Of a stretch of 64,000 nt of DNA, positions 47,880 to 60,300 are shown piece by piece; position 1 is the stretch's first letter, and each line of letters opens with the position of its first letter. Below the pieces are notes generated by a model that saw only the letters and a program-made list of their open reading frames with translations, searched no databases and had not been told where the DNA came from. The DNA is taken from positions 22,598,399 to 22,662,398 of the forward strand of contig NW_024881282.1 in the NCBI RefSeq assembly GCF_018691265.1. Reading direction: 5' to 3'. The position numbers were made by a program, and so were the translations under genes. Origin of the DNA: Tyto alba (taxonomy: Eukaryota > Chordata > Aves > Strigiformes > Tytonidae).

Positions 47880-50800
47880 CTCAGATCCCTGGACTCCTAC
47901 ACAGAATCCACCCAGCAGGCAGCTGCAGAACACCAGCATCTCTGCAGAGGGATAAGGGGAAGGAGGCAGGTGAATGGCAAAGCAAAGGAGGGCTGTGCTA
48001 ATACAGGCAGTGAGCAGAAGGTACTTGCTGAGCAGCACGGGGACCACTGCTGACTCTGCTGCAGTTTGGAAGTAATCAGCTGTGGTTCCAAACCTTCATG
48101 ATGCAAAAAAATCACATGCTCCTGGAGCATGTCACAGGCCCATTCCCTCCCCATAGCACCAACATCCTGGCAATGAGAACAGTTTTGGCTGTGAAGAAAC
48201 AGGTAGCAATTTCCTGCTGGAAGCCAAAGACTCAGATTGCTCTTGGTCAGCGTGCCAGCAGGTTGGAGTTGGCACACGGGTGTTGGCAGCTGTCCTCATC
48301 CTGCCCATTCAGCCTTACGAGCTGCACAGGCTCAATTCTGGGCAGCTTCTTGGCAATAGCAGCAGAAATCAGTACTGTGAATTCAGCACAGCTGGAGCAT
48401 CTACCATGATTCTGCTGGTTTTGCCTTCCTGCTGAGGAAGCAAACAGAAAGGAGTAGATCTCCTGGGACATCTCACTAAGTGTGTTCACATCTCCAGGTC
48501 TTACAAAAACATGAGAAGGAAAGCTTTTCCTGAACTGGCTTATGTGATTTTAATGCCACTTATGAATCTGAGACTGCATCTACACCCAGAAACTGAACAC
48601 ACCCCAGATCACCCCTCAGCACTGAGGCCATATGTCACCAAATGGCCCATATGCAGATGACTTCTCTGTTACCCTCTAAGACAGGTTGGTTGCACCCAAA
48701 CCACATGCTGGGAATAGTGCCTTGCTTGTGCTACCTCTCAAACCCTGGCCAGGAGTTCCTCAGACAAGCAAGAGCTGGCCCAAGCCAAGAGCTGGCTGTG
48801 GACCATGCTACCCATTTCCCGACCCAGCTGACTGAGCTGCAGCACCCAGGAATTTTTCCTGGAACTTCTTAATTTCTTAGACCAGATGTAGGAATCCAGC
48901 TTGACCTTTGCTTCTGTGGCTTATCAAGTGGGCATCTTGATGGCAGCAGGGAAGATTTCTGTCATCTAAGCAGGTTCTGGATGACTTCAGAAAATTTCCA
49001 TGGGAGTGAAGAGGTGCCACTACACTGAGCTTGGCTTTGTGAGACAAGTATTCTGCTCTCTCGTTTTGATGCTGTAGGGTGCCAGAGCAGTGAGCAGCCT
49101 GGAGCCAGTGTGGGAGCCTCTAAACCAGGTCTGACTTGAATTTGAAGAACACTGCTGTAGGGATCTGAGTATGTGCTGATTTGGGAGAAAGCCGAGTCTC
49201 ACGTCTTTCGTAAAATGTATGTAGAGCATGATATTCACAGAGGAAAAAAATATACCGAGCAAGATTAAACATCAGGACTGTTTCTTGAAACATTTGAAGT
49301 CAGATAAAACCACATTGCTGATTCCTCCAGCATGAATCATCGGTTTGTGCTGACCTGCTCCTAGCAGTTCACACCAGCCCTTGCTTTTCTCTGGGCTGTC
49401 AGGAAGAGACGGGTTGGCTGAGCAGGATGGGTGGCCAGGGAAGGGAGTGGCATGGTGGCACACCATGAGGGACCTGGCTAGAAAAAAACAGTGGCTGCTG
49501 GGCAGTCACTCTTTCCTGTCTTTTTTTTTTTTTTTTTTTTTTTTTTTGTCTTTTGTGGGCTCTGCAAGCTGCCGAGGTGCATTTACTTTTTACTTATGTC
49601 TCTCTAAGCAGGGCGTCCCTTTGCTCTGGACCTCAGAGTGGATCACAGACTGGTCTGGGCTTCCCACCGACCACAGGAACCTCCCGGGGTACAGGCAGCT
49701 GCCCAGTCGGAGCTGGTGGCACTGCTGCCTGCATTAGCTGGGCTTGGGCTCCCTCTCGGCAGGGAAGCAGCAGGTACCGCTGAGGAAAGGGGAGTCGGGC
49801 ATCCCCCCTGTCCCCTGGGACACCCGGCACTGCAGCCCCAGCTCTCCCTCTTCCTGTGGCAGAAGCGACCTCACTCCTTGTCTATGGGCCAGGAAATTTC
49901 CTTCTTGCCTTTTCTTTTTCATTCTACACTTGAATTTTGTTATCTCATGCATGAGGGGCCAGCATGAAGATGCCTGTATGATGGCACCTCCCAGTCCCTG
50001 CAGGATACCGGATCACCTTCCTAGGCCAAGAGGGGAAGGAGGTGAGTTTTCTGGTGCCCACGGTAGGATGCCTGGGGAAGGATGTGCATGGGAAGGGGCT
50101 GAATCCCCCCAGCTCCTGGATCATCCTGGGCTTTGGTGGGGCTGCTGAGCCCTTGCCACGGCAGCCCCGGCTGCCCCTGCTCGGGCAGCTGCTTTCGTTG
50201 GACCAGAGTGGAAGCTGTGTTTTCCTGCCCCAGTTCAGAAGTGTGTGCCCACAGGCAAAGAGATAACACAGGGCATGTTTTACCAGCAGGAGCCCTCAGC
50301 GGAGGCCAGGCCATCAAGGATGGAAAACACCTTTGGAGCCACAATGGGAGCTTGGTGAGAGCGTGACTGAGAGTGAAGGAGAGGGCCAAAATGTTGCTTT
50401 GGCTTTGGAAAATCAGGGTGTCGTTACTGAGAACAGCAAAAGGATCATGTTTCTAGATTGAAGTCCTGGAGGAAGAAACAGGTTCCTGATAAGAGAAAGT
50501 CCCTTTTTCTTCTGAGTCACTACATTCCTGGGAGTAGTTGCGCAAGATGTTTTTAGAGACCCCTTTTCAGCTCACCGTGGTTACCTCTACATTTATAGAT
50601 GCATATAAGTATCTTGATGAGGATCAAAGTTCTAAAAATTGAACATCATTGCCAGAGAAACAATATACCGCACTTACTATATGTGAAAAATTCATGATTT
50701 TATTTTTTTTCTAGTATTGCAATTTATGATTCACAAAGCAGCATATTTTTATTTTAAACTAGAATAAAAATGATTTGGTATTGCTGATAGGGGGTGATTC

Positions 50801-51839
50801 TCACTAAGAACTAATGTAAATTCCCTCTCATGTTCTTAAATCTTACAAATTACAACCAAGAATTATCTCTAGATTAGATGAGGACTGGAATTTCCCTAAA
50901 ATATAGTTGAAAGCTTGAGTTATCTTTAAAGAGATCTCAACAGTTAACTGTTACACAGCTCTTTATATCAATTCTGACAGTCTTGGTGAGAGGGATTAGC
51001 TTGTTTTCAAATTGTGGGAAAAGGAAGAAAAATCTTGGATGCTAGTGCCTCTTGACTCCTGCTTGATTTAGGAGCTTAAATGCCTTTGCAGCCTCAGAAG
51101 GCCTCCGGTGTCCATGTCTTGCCCATCTTCAATTCAAGATGCCTAAATGCAGAACTGTGATCTTAAAAACTGTGAGACCCACCTGATGGTGGATGCCCCT
51201 GCATCATGCCCCCAGTTTCCAACATTTGAGTTTTGCAGCAGGACGTTCTTCAAGGCCTTGCTTACAAGAAAGCCCTTGTTGGAAAGCCCTAACTGGCCTT
51301 TCTGCTGTCACTCAGGGAAGCAAGGTACCAAGCAAGTCTTGTAGCCCTGAGAGTTTTTTCTGTTTGCATGGTCAGACCATGGCATGGAAAAATTAGACCA
51401 CAAGCTATCTTGGTTTCCTGAGCTGAAAGCTTGTCTTACTCGCCTGCAGAGGAGGGGATGTTCTGAAGTGAGGAGCATCCCTTTCCAAAGAATGCCAGAG
51501 ATATGGCAGCTTTTCTCTCACAAAGGTCTTTGGCTCTATGCAAGTTATCTGAAGGACAGGCCGTGACTTTGTGGAAAGCAACAGGTCTGTCAGGGAAACA
51601 GGATATGACTCAAAATCAAAACTACATGAGCTTGCAACAGCTGCCAAAAAATACCTGGCTGACTAAGGGAAGAAAAATGCTGAGAGCAGGAAAGGTCCAT
51701 GTGCTCTGTTTGGCTTGTTCTCTTCTTTTGTAAATGCTTTCTTTCCAACCCTGCCTGTTACACCTGGGTGCCGGAGCACCGGGAGGCAGATAATGAATCC
51801 AGATGTTATATTTGGCATCTGTCTTCAGTCCAGCTCAAG
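47880..51839. other. Non-coding intergenic DNA, nothing recognised
   Basis: About 4 kb without a supportable gene. It contains a poly-T run (49521-49547). The AT-rich part at 50580-50990 has some homeobox-like words but is not distinctive enough to call. Confidence 0.55.
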
Positions 51840-52128
51840 TGCTAGGGATCAGCAGGTTGGAAATGAGCAATTGGAAGTTTAAACCAAAGGAGGGTGGATT
51901 TAGACTAGACACAATGATGAAACCTTTTACAACGAGGGTAGTGAAACATTGGAACAGGTTGCCCAGTGAGGTTGTGGATGCCCCATCCCTGGAAACATTC
52001 AAAGTGAGGTCAGACGGGGCTCTGAGCAACCCAATCTAGTTGAAGATGTCCCTGCTCATTGCAGAGGGGTTGGACTAGATGGCCTTTAAAGGCCAAATCC
52101 AACCCAAAGCAGTCTGTGATTCTATGAA
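51840..52128 (+). mobile_element. CR1 LINE, 5'-truncated 3' end
   Basis: Contains the hallmark CR1 terminal sequence: GTGGATTTAGACTAGAC, AACGAGGGTAGTGAAACATT, GGAACAGGTTGCCCAG, GAGGTTGTGGATGCCCC, GGTTGGACTAGATGGCC and a terminus GTGATTCTATGAA. CR1 is the dominant LINE of birds and copies are typically 5'-truncated like this one. Small internal deletions and point changes mark it as old. It encodes no intact protein. Confidence 0.9.
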
Positions 52129-55100
52129 GCACACAAGGGAATGATGCACTTTTATTAATTTGAGGACTTGAATCAAAACCTCTACATTGACCAATAGGTC
52201 AGATATATTACCTATTATAGATAGATAGATTATGTTAGGTATTACATTAGGTTATATATTATTATAATTGGAGGAAATCAGAAACAAAAGGAAAATTATT
52301 CTTGTTACCTGCCATCTTGACAAAGATTAATTGGACTGGGGCCTGCTGAATGCCACAGATCTGTATCTAGATATCCATGTGAACATGAAATGAGAATCAT
52401 CCACGAGTTTTCATTCTCTCTTTTCTCACACTTCCTATACTTTGAAAGAACCTGCAGGGTGATCCAGTGGGTGTTGTCCCAAAATAGATGATACTTCAAT
52501 TAGAAATACAGGGCTAGAAAGAGATTCCTGGGTTTCTGGCCCCAGTCTCCTGGCAACAAACTATTTGTTTTAGTGAATAGCTCAAATTTTTCCTGTCCCT
52601 TTGCAAGCAAGTGCCTGTCCCCCTCTTTCAAAGAAGGTAAGTTTGGCTTCTGAAAGTGCCAAAAACTGAGAACGGAACAGGGTGCTTTGCTGAACCTCAG
52701 ACGTTCATTAGAAGAAACTGCTTGTGTTCACCTGAGTCGCAGTGTGGCAGAACAGGTAGGTGAGAAGGAAGCAGCCCCTCCTCGTCACTGAGGAGAGGGG
52801 GGATGTCCTGCTCCACCGAGGAGCTCGGCTGGAGCAAAGCCCAGGGAGCTGCTAGGGTTCCCAGAAGAGTGTGGCTCCATCTGTTCCCAGAGGTTCCTGA
52901 CACTTCTCTGCCATGGCTTCCCCCCCAGTAACCAGAGCCGTTTTGCTAGGGAGCTTCCTAGCATTCCCAGAGCACCTTCCTGGCACTTGTGCTCTGCTGC
53001 ATCAAGCCACCCATCCCATGCCCTCTCAAGCCAAGGTGGCCTTGCCTTCTTGCTGAGCTACCTGTGCAACAGGACGTGCCTTTGGCAGACTCCTGTCCTG
53101 CTGACTTTCCTAACCATTTACGAGCTGTTTGCTCCTGGAAGGCCTCCAGCACTGCTTCTCTGGCATCAGCTCAACTTTTGCTTTCAGCTGTAACTGCTCT
53201 AAACTTCAGCACGTAGCTCCATTACCTGAGTGGGACCCAGGGAAAGTATTTGGTCATGAATTTTGGCTTTGAAGCACTGCATCCAGCAGAGCTGTGCCAA
53301 CAGAATTGTAAACTCAGTGATTTCCTCTCCCACTCCAGCCACTGGTAGAGAGGCAAAGAGAAACCTATGGCCTCACACAGCCCTCTGGAGCCAGGATTTA
53401 GGTCACCCATAGCAAAATCCCCCTCGGTTTCTGAAGGATGGGCTCTGCCCTTTGTTATATGGCTTGGATGTGTGCTTCTAGCCGCTGCTTCACCCACAGA
53501 TGGAAACAGCTGGCCTCATCAAAGCCACTCTTGTGGGCAAAAACGAGGGAGAGGGTGTCTCTGAAGTTGTTGATTACTGCTGATACAAGATTTTATTATT
53601 ATTTTTTAAAAAGCTGACTGTCTTCATACTGAAGATTCAGAGTGCTCAGCTATCAGGATGAGGACACATAACTTGCCTCTAAAAGATACTTAAGACCAGA
53701 TAAAGCAGATATTTGCTTCAGATGCCATCCAAGTCCTCTGTCTAAAGACCTTACTGTTCTTCCCATGGTGGGCTACGACACATATGGTAATTCCTTGCCC
53801 CAAATTCAAAGAGTTTTCTTGAGAAAGTTTTATATTTGGTTAAGAACTAACCCAAGAGAAGGGATCCTAAGTGCTTTGTTATTGTACAGGAATAGGAGCA
53901 GGAAAATCCGTCAAGAGAGGGAGAGCAGGGGACAGCACCCCTGCAATTTTGGGGCCAAACATTCTGATTCCTGGATTTTACCCAGCCTGGGCAGTGGATT
54001 TCCGAGAACACCTACTCCAGCCCCTACCAAGCAGGCAAGGGGCAGGGGCTCCGACCCATCGTGCCCCACCGGTCCAGCTCAGCTCACTGCTGCAGGACAG
54101 TGGGGAGCTCTGTGAGGGGTGAAAACACCCGTGGGCTGAGTGGTGGGTCACCACAACCAGCTCACCTCTCCCAAATGGTTCTTCTGGTTCAATGTTGTGG
54201 TCCAGGCACTGGGCTGATCCAGGTGCCTGTAAATATCCCCCCAGGATACCCGGTTTGTGTCTTTTTTATGCTCCTTTATGGTACACAAGGAATATAAAGG
54301 AAGCCGGAAGGTTGGTGGTTTATTTGATTGGGGATGGGAGGGGGGAAATGTTTGAAACTGGGTGTGGATATAATTTGTTTGGTCAGTTCCTTTTTACACT
54401 GAGAAATGTGAGTTCTGCATTGCCATCGTCAAGAATCTGAGGAGATCTCAGAGAATGAATGTTCACTAGCAAAGAGAGGAAGAGATCTGGAATGTGGATG
54501 TTTAAAATGTGTCAAGCTTGTTCATATGACTCCGATGAACTTTTTGGAGGCATAAAACTTTTGTGGACATGAAGCAGTTCACCTCAATGGGGGGAACTCT
54601 CTTTCTCAAAAGTCCCACAGGCAAGGAAGAGAATTTTTGATCCTTTCAGCATTAAAACCAATGAGAAATACACTGCTGAAGGGCTACAAGGAACTACCCC
54701 AAATGTTGCTGTGCCCCAGCTGGGGCTGGAGGCGGCTGCGTGCCATCGCAGCAAGGAGCCCTGGGCTCTGCCACCCCGGGCCCATGCGCACAGAGAAATG
54801 CCAGCAAACCCACACCAAGCAGCACCTCTAACACCCCCAGATCTTCTGTGATTAATTTACTTATTGATGGCCTTTCATAACTCCCTGGTCATCTTTTTTC
54901 GCACTGCCATTAATTATTCCTGGAAGCAAATAAAAGGGCCCACCGATATCTCTCCCTCCCTCTCGCCACAGCCAGCTTTTCCTTAGGGAGAAAAAACTTG
55001 TGCTCGTTTGCAGTGGGACAATGCCGACTTTTGAACCTCTAACCACTAAACAAACAAACCTTGCGCTCTGCTCCACAATCCAAACAGGGTTTATTGACAG

Positions 55101-56515
55101 GCGTATCGCAGCAACGCGTAGCAACTCGAGGCAGCAGCCGGGCTGGGGATCAATGCAGGGGGGGCGGCCCCAGGTGCCAGAGGGCATCCTCGAAGGGACG
55201 GCACCGCCTGGGGCTGCCAGCATGGTTGCTGCCCCCCCCCCAGGGCCCTCTTCCCCCCTCTTGGGAAGAGCACAGAGGAAGGGGTGGGCCACCCGGCCTG
55301 CAAAGCCCTTTGAACTTGGCCACCCCTGGGGCAACCGCTCTCCTCTGGTTTAAGGTTGGTGCTGCAGAGCCAAGTCCCTCAGTTTGGGTTGTGCTGAGCT
55401 TTAGGTGTCCCCAGGAAAGCAGCTCCTCCAAAAAGATCCAAGGACCCTTTAGAGGCAAATAAGGATGGATCTGACTCCTGCCTTCCTCTGGTTCAGAGCA
55501 AACCGTGGACATCGGACCCAGCAGGACATGGTGTGTGTCAACCCCGTGTGCAATGAGCATAACTGCCTGGGCGCTGCACCCATGTTTCCTGGCCAAACCC
55601 TCTTCAGAAACTACCCACGAGGCAGAAAATCAAGCAGGTTCCCTGCACTGGAGGTGCTGCCTCCCCACCATGGTCTTTGCCCAGGCTCAGGAGCCCTGGA
55701 TCAGGTTTGCATGGCCACACGTCCTCTGTCAGCTTGCCAGCCACCACCCAGCCCCTGGCCCAGCAAGCTGTGGAGCTACATGTGGCCAAAACCCAGCGTG
55801 GGGGGCTTTGGGGCTGGTGCTCACCATTTCCCCAAGCTCCACCAGCAGAGAGATACCTTGTCTGTGTGGCCAGGCCCTTGCAAACCAACCCTCCCTGTGC
55901 AGCCCTGCAGATCCTGCTGGCATTTGGCTTTGGCTTTCAGCAAAAAGATGAGAAAAGGGTCAGCAGGGAAAAAGACAAAGTGCCCCAAAGAAAGCAAACG
56001 GGATATCTTAACTAAATTTGACGAGAAAAACAGACCAACATGGGGCCAAATGCTGGGGAGGTCAGAAACCCACATAACGTGTTTGGGGCTGGACAGTGCT
56101 CCCATCCCGGAGCTGGTCCCACTTCTCAGTGGGGTTTCTCCTGGCCCAAAGCAAGAAGTACACACGGCAAACAGCCAGGGTGATTTGGCTCAATCAGCTG
56201 AACTTCTCTGGTTTTAGTCGCTGGCTAGGTGAGTCGTTTGGCATCTCTCTCCAGGACCCCCCCACCTTGCCCACGTGTGGAAACGGGCTGCAGCCTGGGC
56301 GAGGTGGGATCTGGTACAGCACAGGGCTCTTCTGAGGATTTCTCCTCCTGGTGGGGCTGAGATGAAGCCTACGTAGAGCCAATAAAACCAAGGAGACTTC
56401 AGAAAACTAATTGGAAAAATAAACTCCAAACAAGACAAAAACTGTAATGAGGTGAGAAACAGCACATCATTTAACCGATGGGACTTTGCACACACAAACA
56501 AGGCTCCTCACTCCA
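52129..56515. other. Intergenic DNA before CDX2, nothing recognised apart from possible distal 3' end
   Basis: About 4.4 kb without a supportable gene. A 250-codon frame at 55465-56217 overlaps a 148-codon frame in another register and has no domain, so it reflects few stop codons rather than a gene. A TTTATT at 55090-55095 (AATAAA on the - strand) could serve as a distal CDX2 polyadenylation signal but is not needed. Confidence 0.5.
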
Positions 56516-56517
56516 GC

Positions 56518-56730
56518 GTGACAGGACCCCTTTTTCAGAGGAGACTTCATTCTTTCAATTTCTCTGCACTGCGGCTAATAAATCTGGCTGGATGACTATC
56601 AGCACCAGATTTATGGGCTCTTTTACAAGTGTCTAACATTAAGCAATTCACTTCTGAACGTTTAAACAGCGCCTTATCTTGTCTGCTCTGGCCCTTAGGG
56701 CAGGATGAACATTTTGCGCATTTATGGTTA
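56518..56730. promoter_or_regulatory. Candidate conserved element downstream of CDX2
   Basis: AT-balanced, motif-dense block with GCTAATAAATC, CCAGATTTATGGGC, TTAAGCAATTCACTTC, GCCTTATC and GCGCATTTATGGTT. Two TTTATG words match the CDX consensus. It lies just beyond the probable CDX2 3' UTR. Enhancer or 3' UTR status is undecided and conservation was not tested. Confidence 0.35.
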
Positions 56731-56774
56731 CAAGAGAAAACTAAAATAAAATATAAAATAAAAAAAAAATGTGC

Positions 56775-56780
56775 TTTAAT
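56775..56780 (-). terminator. Candidate CDX2 polyadenylation signal ATTAAA
   Basis: The plus-strand TTTAAT reads ATTAAA on the coding strand, about 395 nt after the CDX2 stop codon, followed downstream by a T-rich stretch. It is the nearest plausible signal. ATTAAA is the common variant of AATAAA. Confidence 0.35.
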
Positions 56781-57172
56781 TTTTTTTTTTCCTGTTAAAA
56801 TTCATCGTTAGCCCAACAACATTTCTAAGGTCTTTTGGACCGATCCCTGAGATTCACCGGGGGTCGACTGGCAGGCAGTGCCCCCCGCCTTTTATCTAAC
56901 AAACTCCAGGGTTAAAAAAACCACCCGAACATAATAATAATAATAATATTAATAAAGCGATGGCCACGCTTCCCCCGGACGACGAGACACATACACTGTA
57001 CATCTGTACACACGGCCGGCCCCGCGGGGCGGTGTAGTGCATAGGCGGGGGGTGGGGGGGGTGGGGGGGCCCGCTTCCACCGTGGCCCCCCGGCCCGGCC
57101 CGGCCCGGCCCCGCCGTGGCCGTGGCCGTGGCCGTGGCCTCCAGCAGTCCGTGCGTGGTCCCCCGGCCGCTG

Positions 57173-57340
57173 TCACTGCGGGGCGGCGGGGCCCAGCCCG
57201 GCGGCGGCCGCTCCCGCCGCGGGACCCTGCAGCGAAGCACCGGGGCTGGGGGGCTCCGCGCCGCCGGGCTGCGCCTGCTGCAGCTTCTTCTTGTTGATCT
57301 TCCTCTCCTTGGCCCGCCTGTTCTGGAACCAGATCTTCAC
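57173..57340 (-). CDS. CDX2: CDX2 coding exon 3
   Basis: 168 nt after acceptor CCGCAG, starting GTG AAG ATC TGG and ending CCG CAG TGA. It encodes homeodomain helix 3 ([14 protein letters not shown]), INKKKLQQ and an Ala/Gly/Pro-rich tail of about 30 residues. The polypyrimidine tract before the acceptor is essentially all C. Confidence 0.94.
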   Translation of the reverse strand: MKIWFQNRRAKERKINKKKLQQAQPGGAEPPSPGASLQGPAAGAAAAGLGPAAPQ

Positions 57341-60300
57341 CTGCGGGGGGGGGGGGGAGAGGGGAGTGATGGGGGTGTGCGTGTGTGTGATTCCCCAGGG
57401 AAGTCCCCCCTCCGAGGTTGGGGGGGGGGGGGGGGGGGCGCAGTGGGTGAGCATCCCTGTTCCGTGTATCCCGGCCCCACGCATCCCTGTCCCGCGCATC
57501 CCGGCCCCACGTACCCCCGGCCCGGAGGCACCCCAGCCCTCCGCGCATCCCGGCCGCACGTGGCGGGCGTGGGGAGCGCCACTCGTGGGACAGACCTGCC
57601 TCTCCGACAGCCCCAGGTTGGAGGCCAGCTCCGCTTTCCTCCTGATGGTGATGTAGCGGCTGTAGTGAAACTCCTTCTCCAGCTCCAGCCGCTGGTGGTC
57701 GGTGTACACGACGCGGTACTTGTCTTTCGTCCTGGTTTTAACTGAGGAGAAGAAAGCCGGGGTTGGGAAAGCCGAAGGGCCTGGATGGAGCGCGGCTCTC
57801 CTCCCTGGGGGTGCAGGGTGAGCATGATCAGCAACAACCCCCCCCCCCCCCAGCTCCCTACTCGCTTCTGCCTGCCCGGGGCGTCACGGAGCACAGCGAG
57901 CAGAGGGGGAGAGGAGCAGTTTCACAGTCCCTCGGGGGGGGGGGGACTTGCCCCGTAAGGGCAAGCCAGGAGCCGGGCTCTCGGCCCCGGTTGCCAGCCC
58001 GGCCCCGCAGCACGCCCGGGCATTGCTCTTGGGACACCTTTATTGAGCGCTTGCTGTTGGCTTTCGGTTTTGTTTTGCCTTCCCTACCGAGAACAAGCTT
58101 TGTAAAAAGAGAAGGGAAAAGAAATAAAAGCCTCGTTCAGGGTACGGAGGTTTCGTTTCTAAATGAGAAAGACTGATCTAAGAGTGGAGAACCGGGAGCG
58201 GCCGTCGGGGGCTCCTCGGGCTCCGGCCCGGCTCCCCCCGCCTCTCCCCCGGCGTCGGGGCAGAGCCTAAAGCGACTTCTCGGTGACCCGGGGAGCGCGA
58301 CGAGCAGCTTTAGCGCTCAAAAAAAAAAATATTAAAAAAACCCAAATATATATATATATATACACAAAACCACCAAACGCAAGGAAATCCGAAGGAGAAT
58401 GCCAGCGAGCGGCTGGTGAGCCTGCACCGCCGCAGCCGCTGACCTCCTTTCTCCCGAGGGTTTCTTGTTGAACTGGTTGTGTCCCCGGCCCTCCCGTTCC
58501 CCAGGGAGCCGAGGCGGGGAGTCTCTGCCCCCAAGGTGCTTAATGGCTAGCAGGCTGACTTTGTTCAGGTAAACTTTCTGCAAACCACAACAAAAGCACC
58601 CTGTAAAGATACAAGCCTGATCAGAGAAAACTCCCCAGAGCCAGTGAATAGGGAACACAATCCCAAACAATGCAGGACAAGGAGATCTTATCAAAGAAAA
58701 ACCCTTCTCAAAGCCTTAATGACAGCCACATTCTGTTTGAATTACCACTACTGAACAAATGGCGGCAGGCGCTTTCATCCCCCCAGCCCTGCACATTAAC
58801 ATAAACACTGGCTCCAAAGGCAGAATTTGAATGGAGACAAGGGACCGGCCACCACCGCACAAGCCCAAACTGTGGGAACACCACGGGCTGCTGTGGGAAG
58901 CGCGACGGGCTTGGGAGAGCTCCACCGCCATCGTCACCCGGGGCGTAGCTGGTGCCGGCACCGGGGCACCGGGGCTTCCCCCGAGGCGCGGCGGCCGCGG
59001 GCGTGGCCGGGACCCCCATCCCACGCCACCCGCGGAGCCCCCACCGGCCCTGCCGTCCGTCGCGTAAGGCAGGGGCTGAGGGAGGAAGGGTAGAAGTCGT
59101 TATTTACTGCCAAAGTCGCCACCCCTGGTTTTCGGCCACTATGTATAAATATATATATTAAAAAAAAAAAAAAAAAGAGGAGACAATAGTCGTGGAAGTC
59201 GTATATCAAAGTGGGGGGACACGCATCTCCCCTGGCAGATGCGGAGAGGGGGAATAAAGGAGAGGGTCTGCGGGGTATTTAACATCACAAGGGAGCGCGG
59301 CGCCGGCCACGGCCTGCCCCGTCCTGCCCGCCGCGGCCGCAGCCGGCCTCCCGCCGCCGGGGGACCGGGGGTGAAGGGGGGGGTCGGAGGGGGGGGGGGG
59401 GGGCACGCCCTCGCACCTCCCGGCCCCCCCCCCCCCCCCCCCCGGTCCGGGGCACAGCCCGGAGGGGTCGGCGGGCAGCGGCAGCCGCCGGCCGGGAGGC
59501 CCGGCCGCACGGAGAGCTCAGGAAAGGGTAGGCGCCCAGTGACTCAGAAACAAATGCGGAGCGACACCGGCCGATGATTTATATGACTATAATTGGTTAT
59601 AAAAATCTTCTAAGTGGCTATAAGCGGACGAGCGGAGCAGCGGGAGGGAGAGCGAGCGTTTCCTCGGCATCCCGGGCCATTCCGCCCCCAGCTCCGCCGG
59701 AGCGCACCCCGAGGCACCCCGGCCCCCCCCCCCCCCCGCCCCTCGGGGCCCGCAGCGGCTGCTCCCCGGCGGAGGGTCGCTCCTGCCGCCCCGGGGCCAC
59801 CCTCAGCAGCGCGGCCAGAACCCGGCACCCCCCGTCCCTCCGAGGACCAGCCCTGGAGCGGGTTTGTTTCGGGGTGCTTCCCCCCACCCCCCCCCCCCCC
59901 CAACTCCGTCGCCGCGTCGCCCGGCGCACGGTGACCCCAGGAGCCGGATGCGCCCCGGGATGGGGGAGCGGTCGGCGGGGGCATTTCCCACCCACCCCCC
60001 CCCCCACCCCCCCTCCCCTAAACACACCACCCCGTCCCACGCTTACCCTGGCTGCTGAGGGGGGGCTGCGCCGGCTTCCTCACCCATTCGCAGAGGCCGC
60101 GGCGCTGCCCGCCGGGGGAGAGAGGCTCGGGGGGGGGGGCGGCGGCGGCGGCGTTGCTGGGGGGCTGCATGACCCCGGCGGAGCAGTGGGGCGCGGGGCC
60201 GGCGTGGTGGTGGGCGTGCGGGGGGGGGTGGTGGTGGTGGTGGTGGGGGGGGTGGTGGTGGTGGTAGTCGGCGGGGCTGTAGGCCACGGCGGCGGCGGGG

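Larger units (their letters stand above)
57742..60046 (-). other. CDX2: CDX2 intron 1
   Basis: A 2.3 kb GT-AG intron, donor CAGG|GTAAGC. Its first 600 bp is CpG-rich with poly-C and poly-G runs. It contains two conserved-looking blocks (58530-58840 and 59560-59640) and a (TA)n stretch near 58346-58362. Confidence 0.92.

Noticed and set aside
46129..48001. Open frames of up to about 608 codons across the pyrimidine tract, and Lys/Arg/Glu-rich frames of up to 320 codons on the other strand
   Set aside because: They are translations of a simple C/T repeat; all three frames on each strand are open for the same reason and no domain is present.
55465..56217. 250-codon open frame before CDX2
   Set aside because: A 148-codon frame overlaps it in another register, and no domain or splice context was seen.
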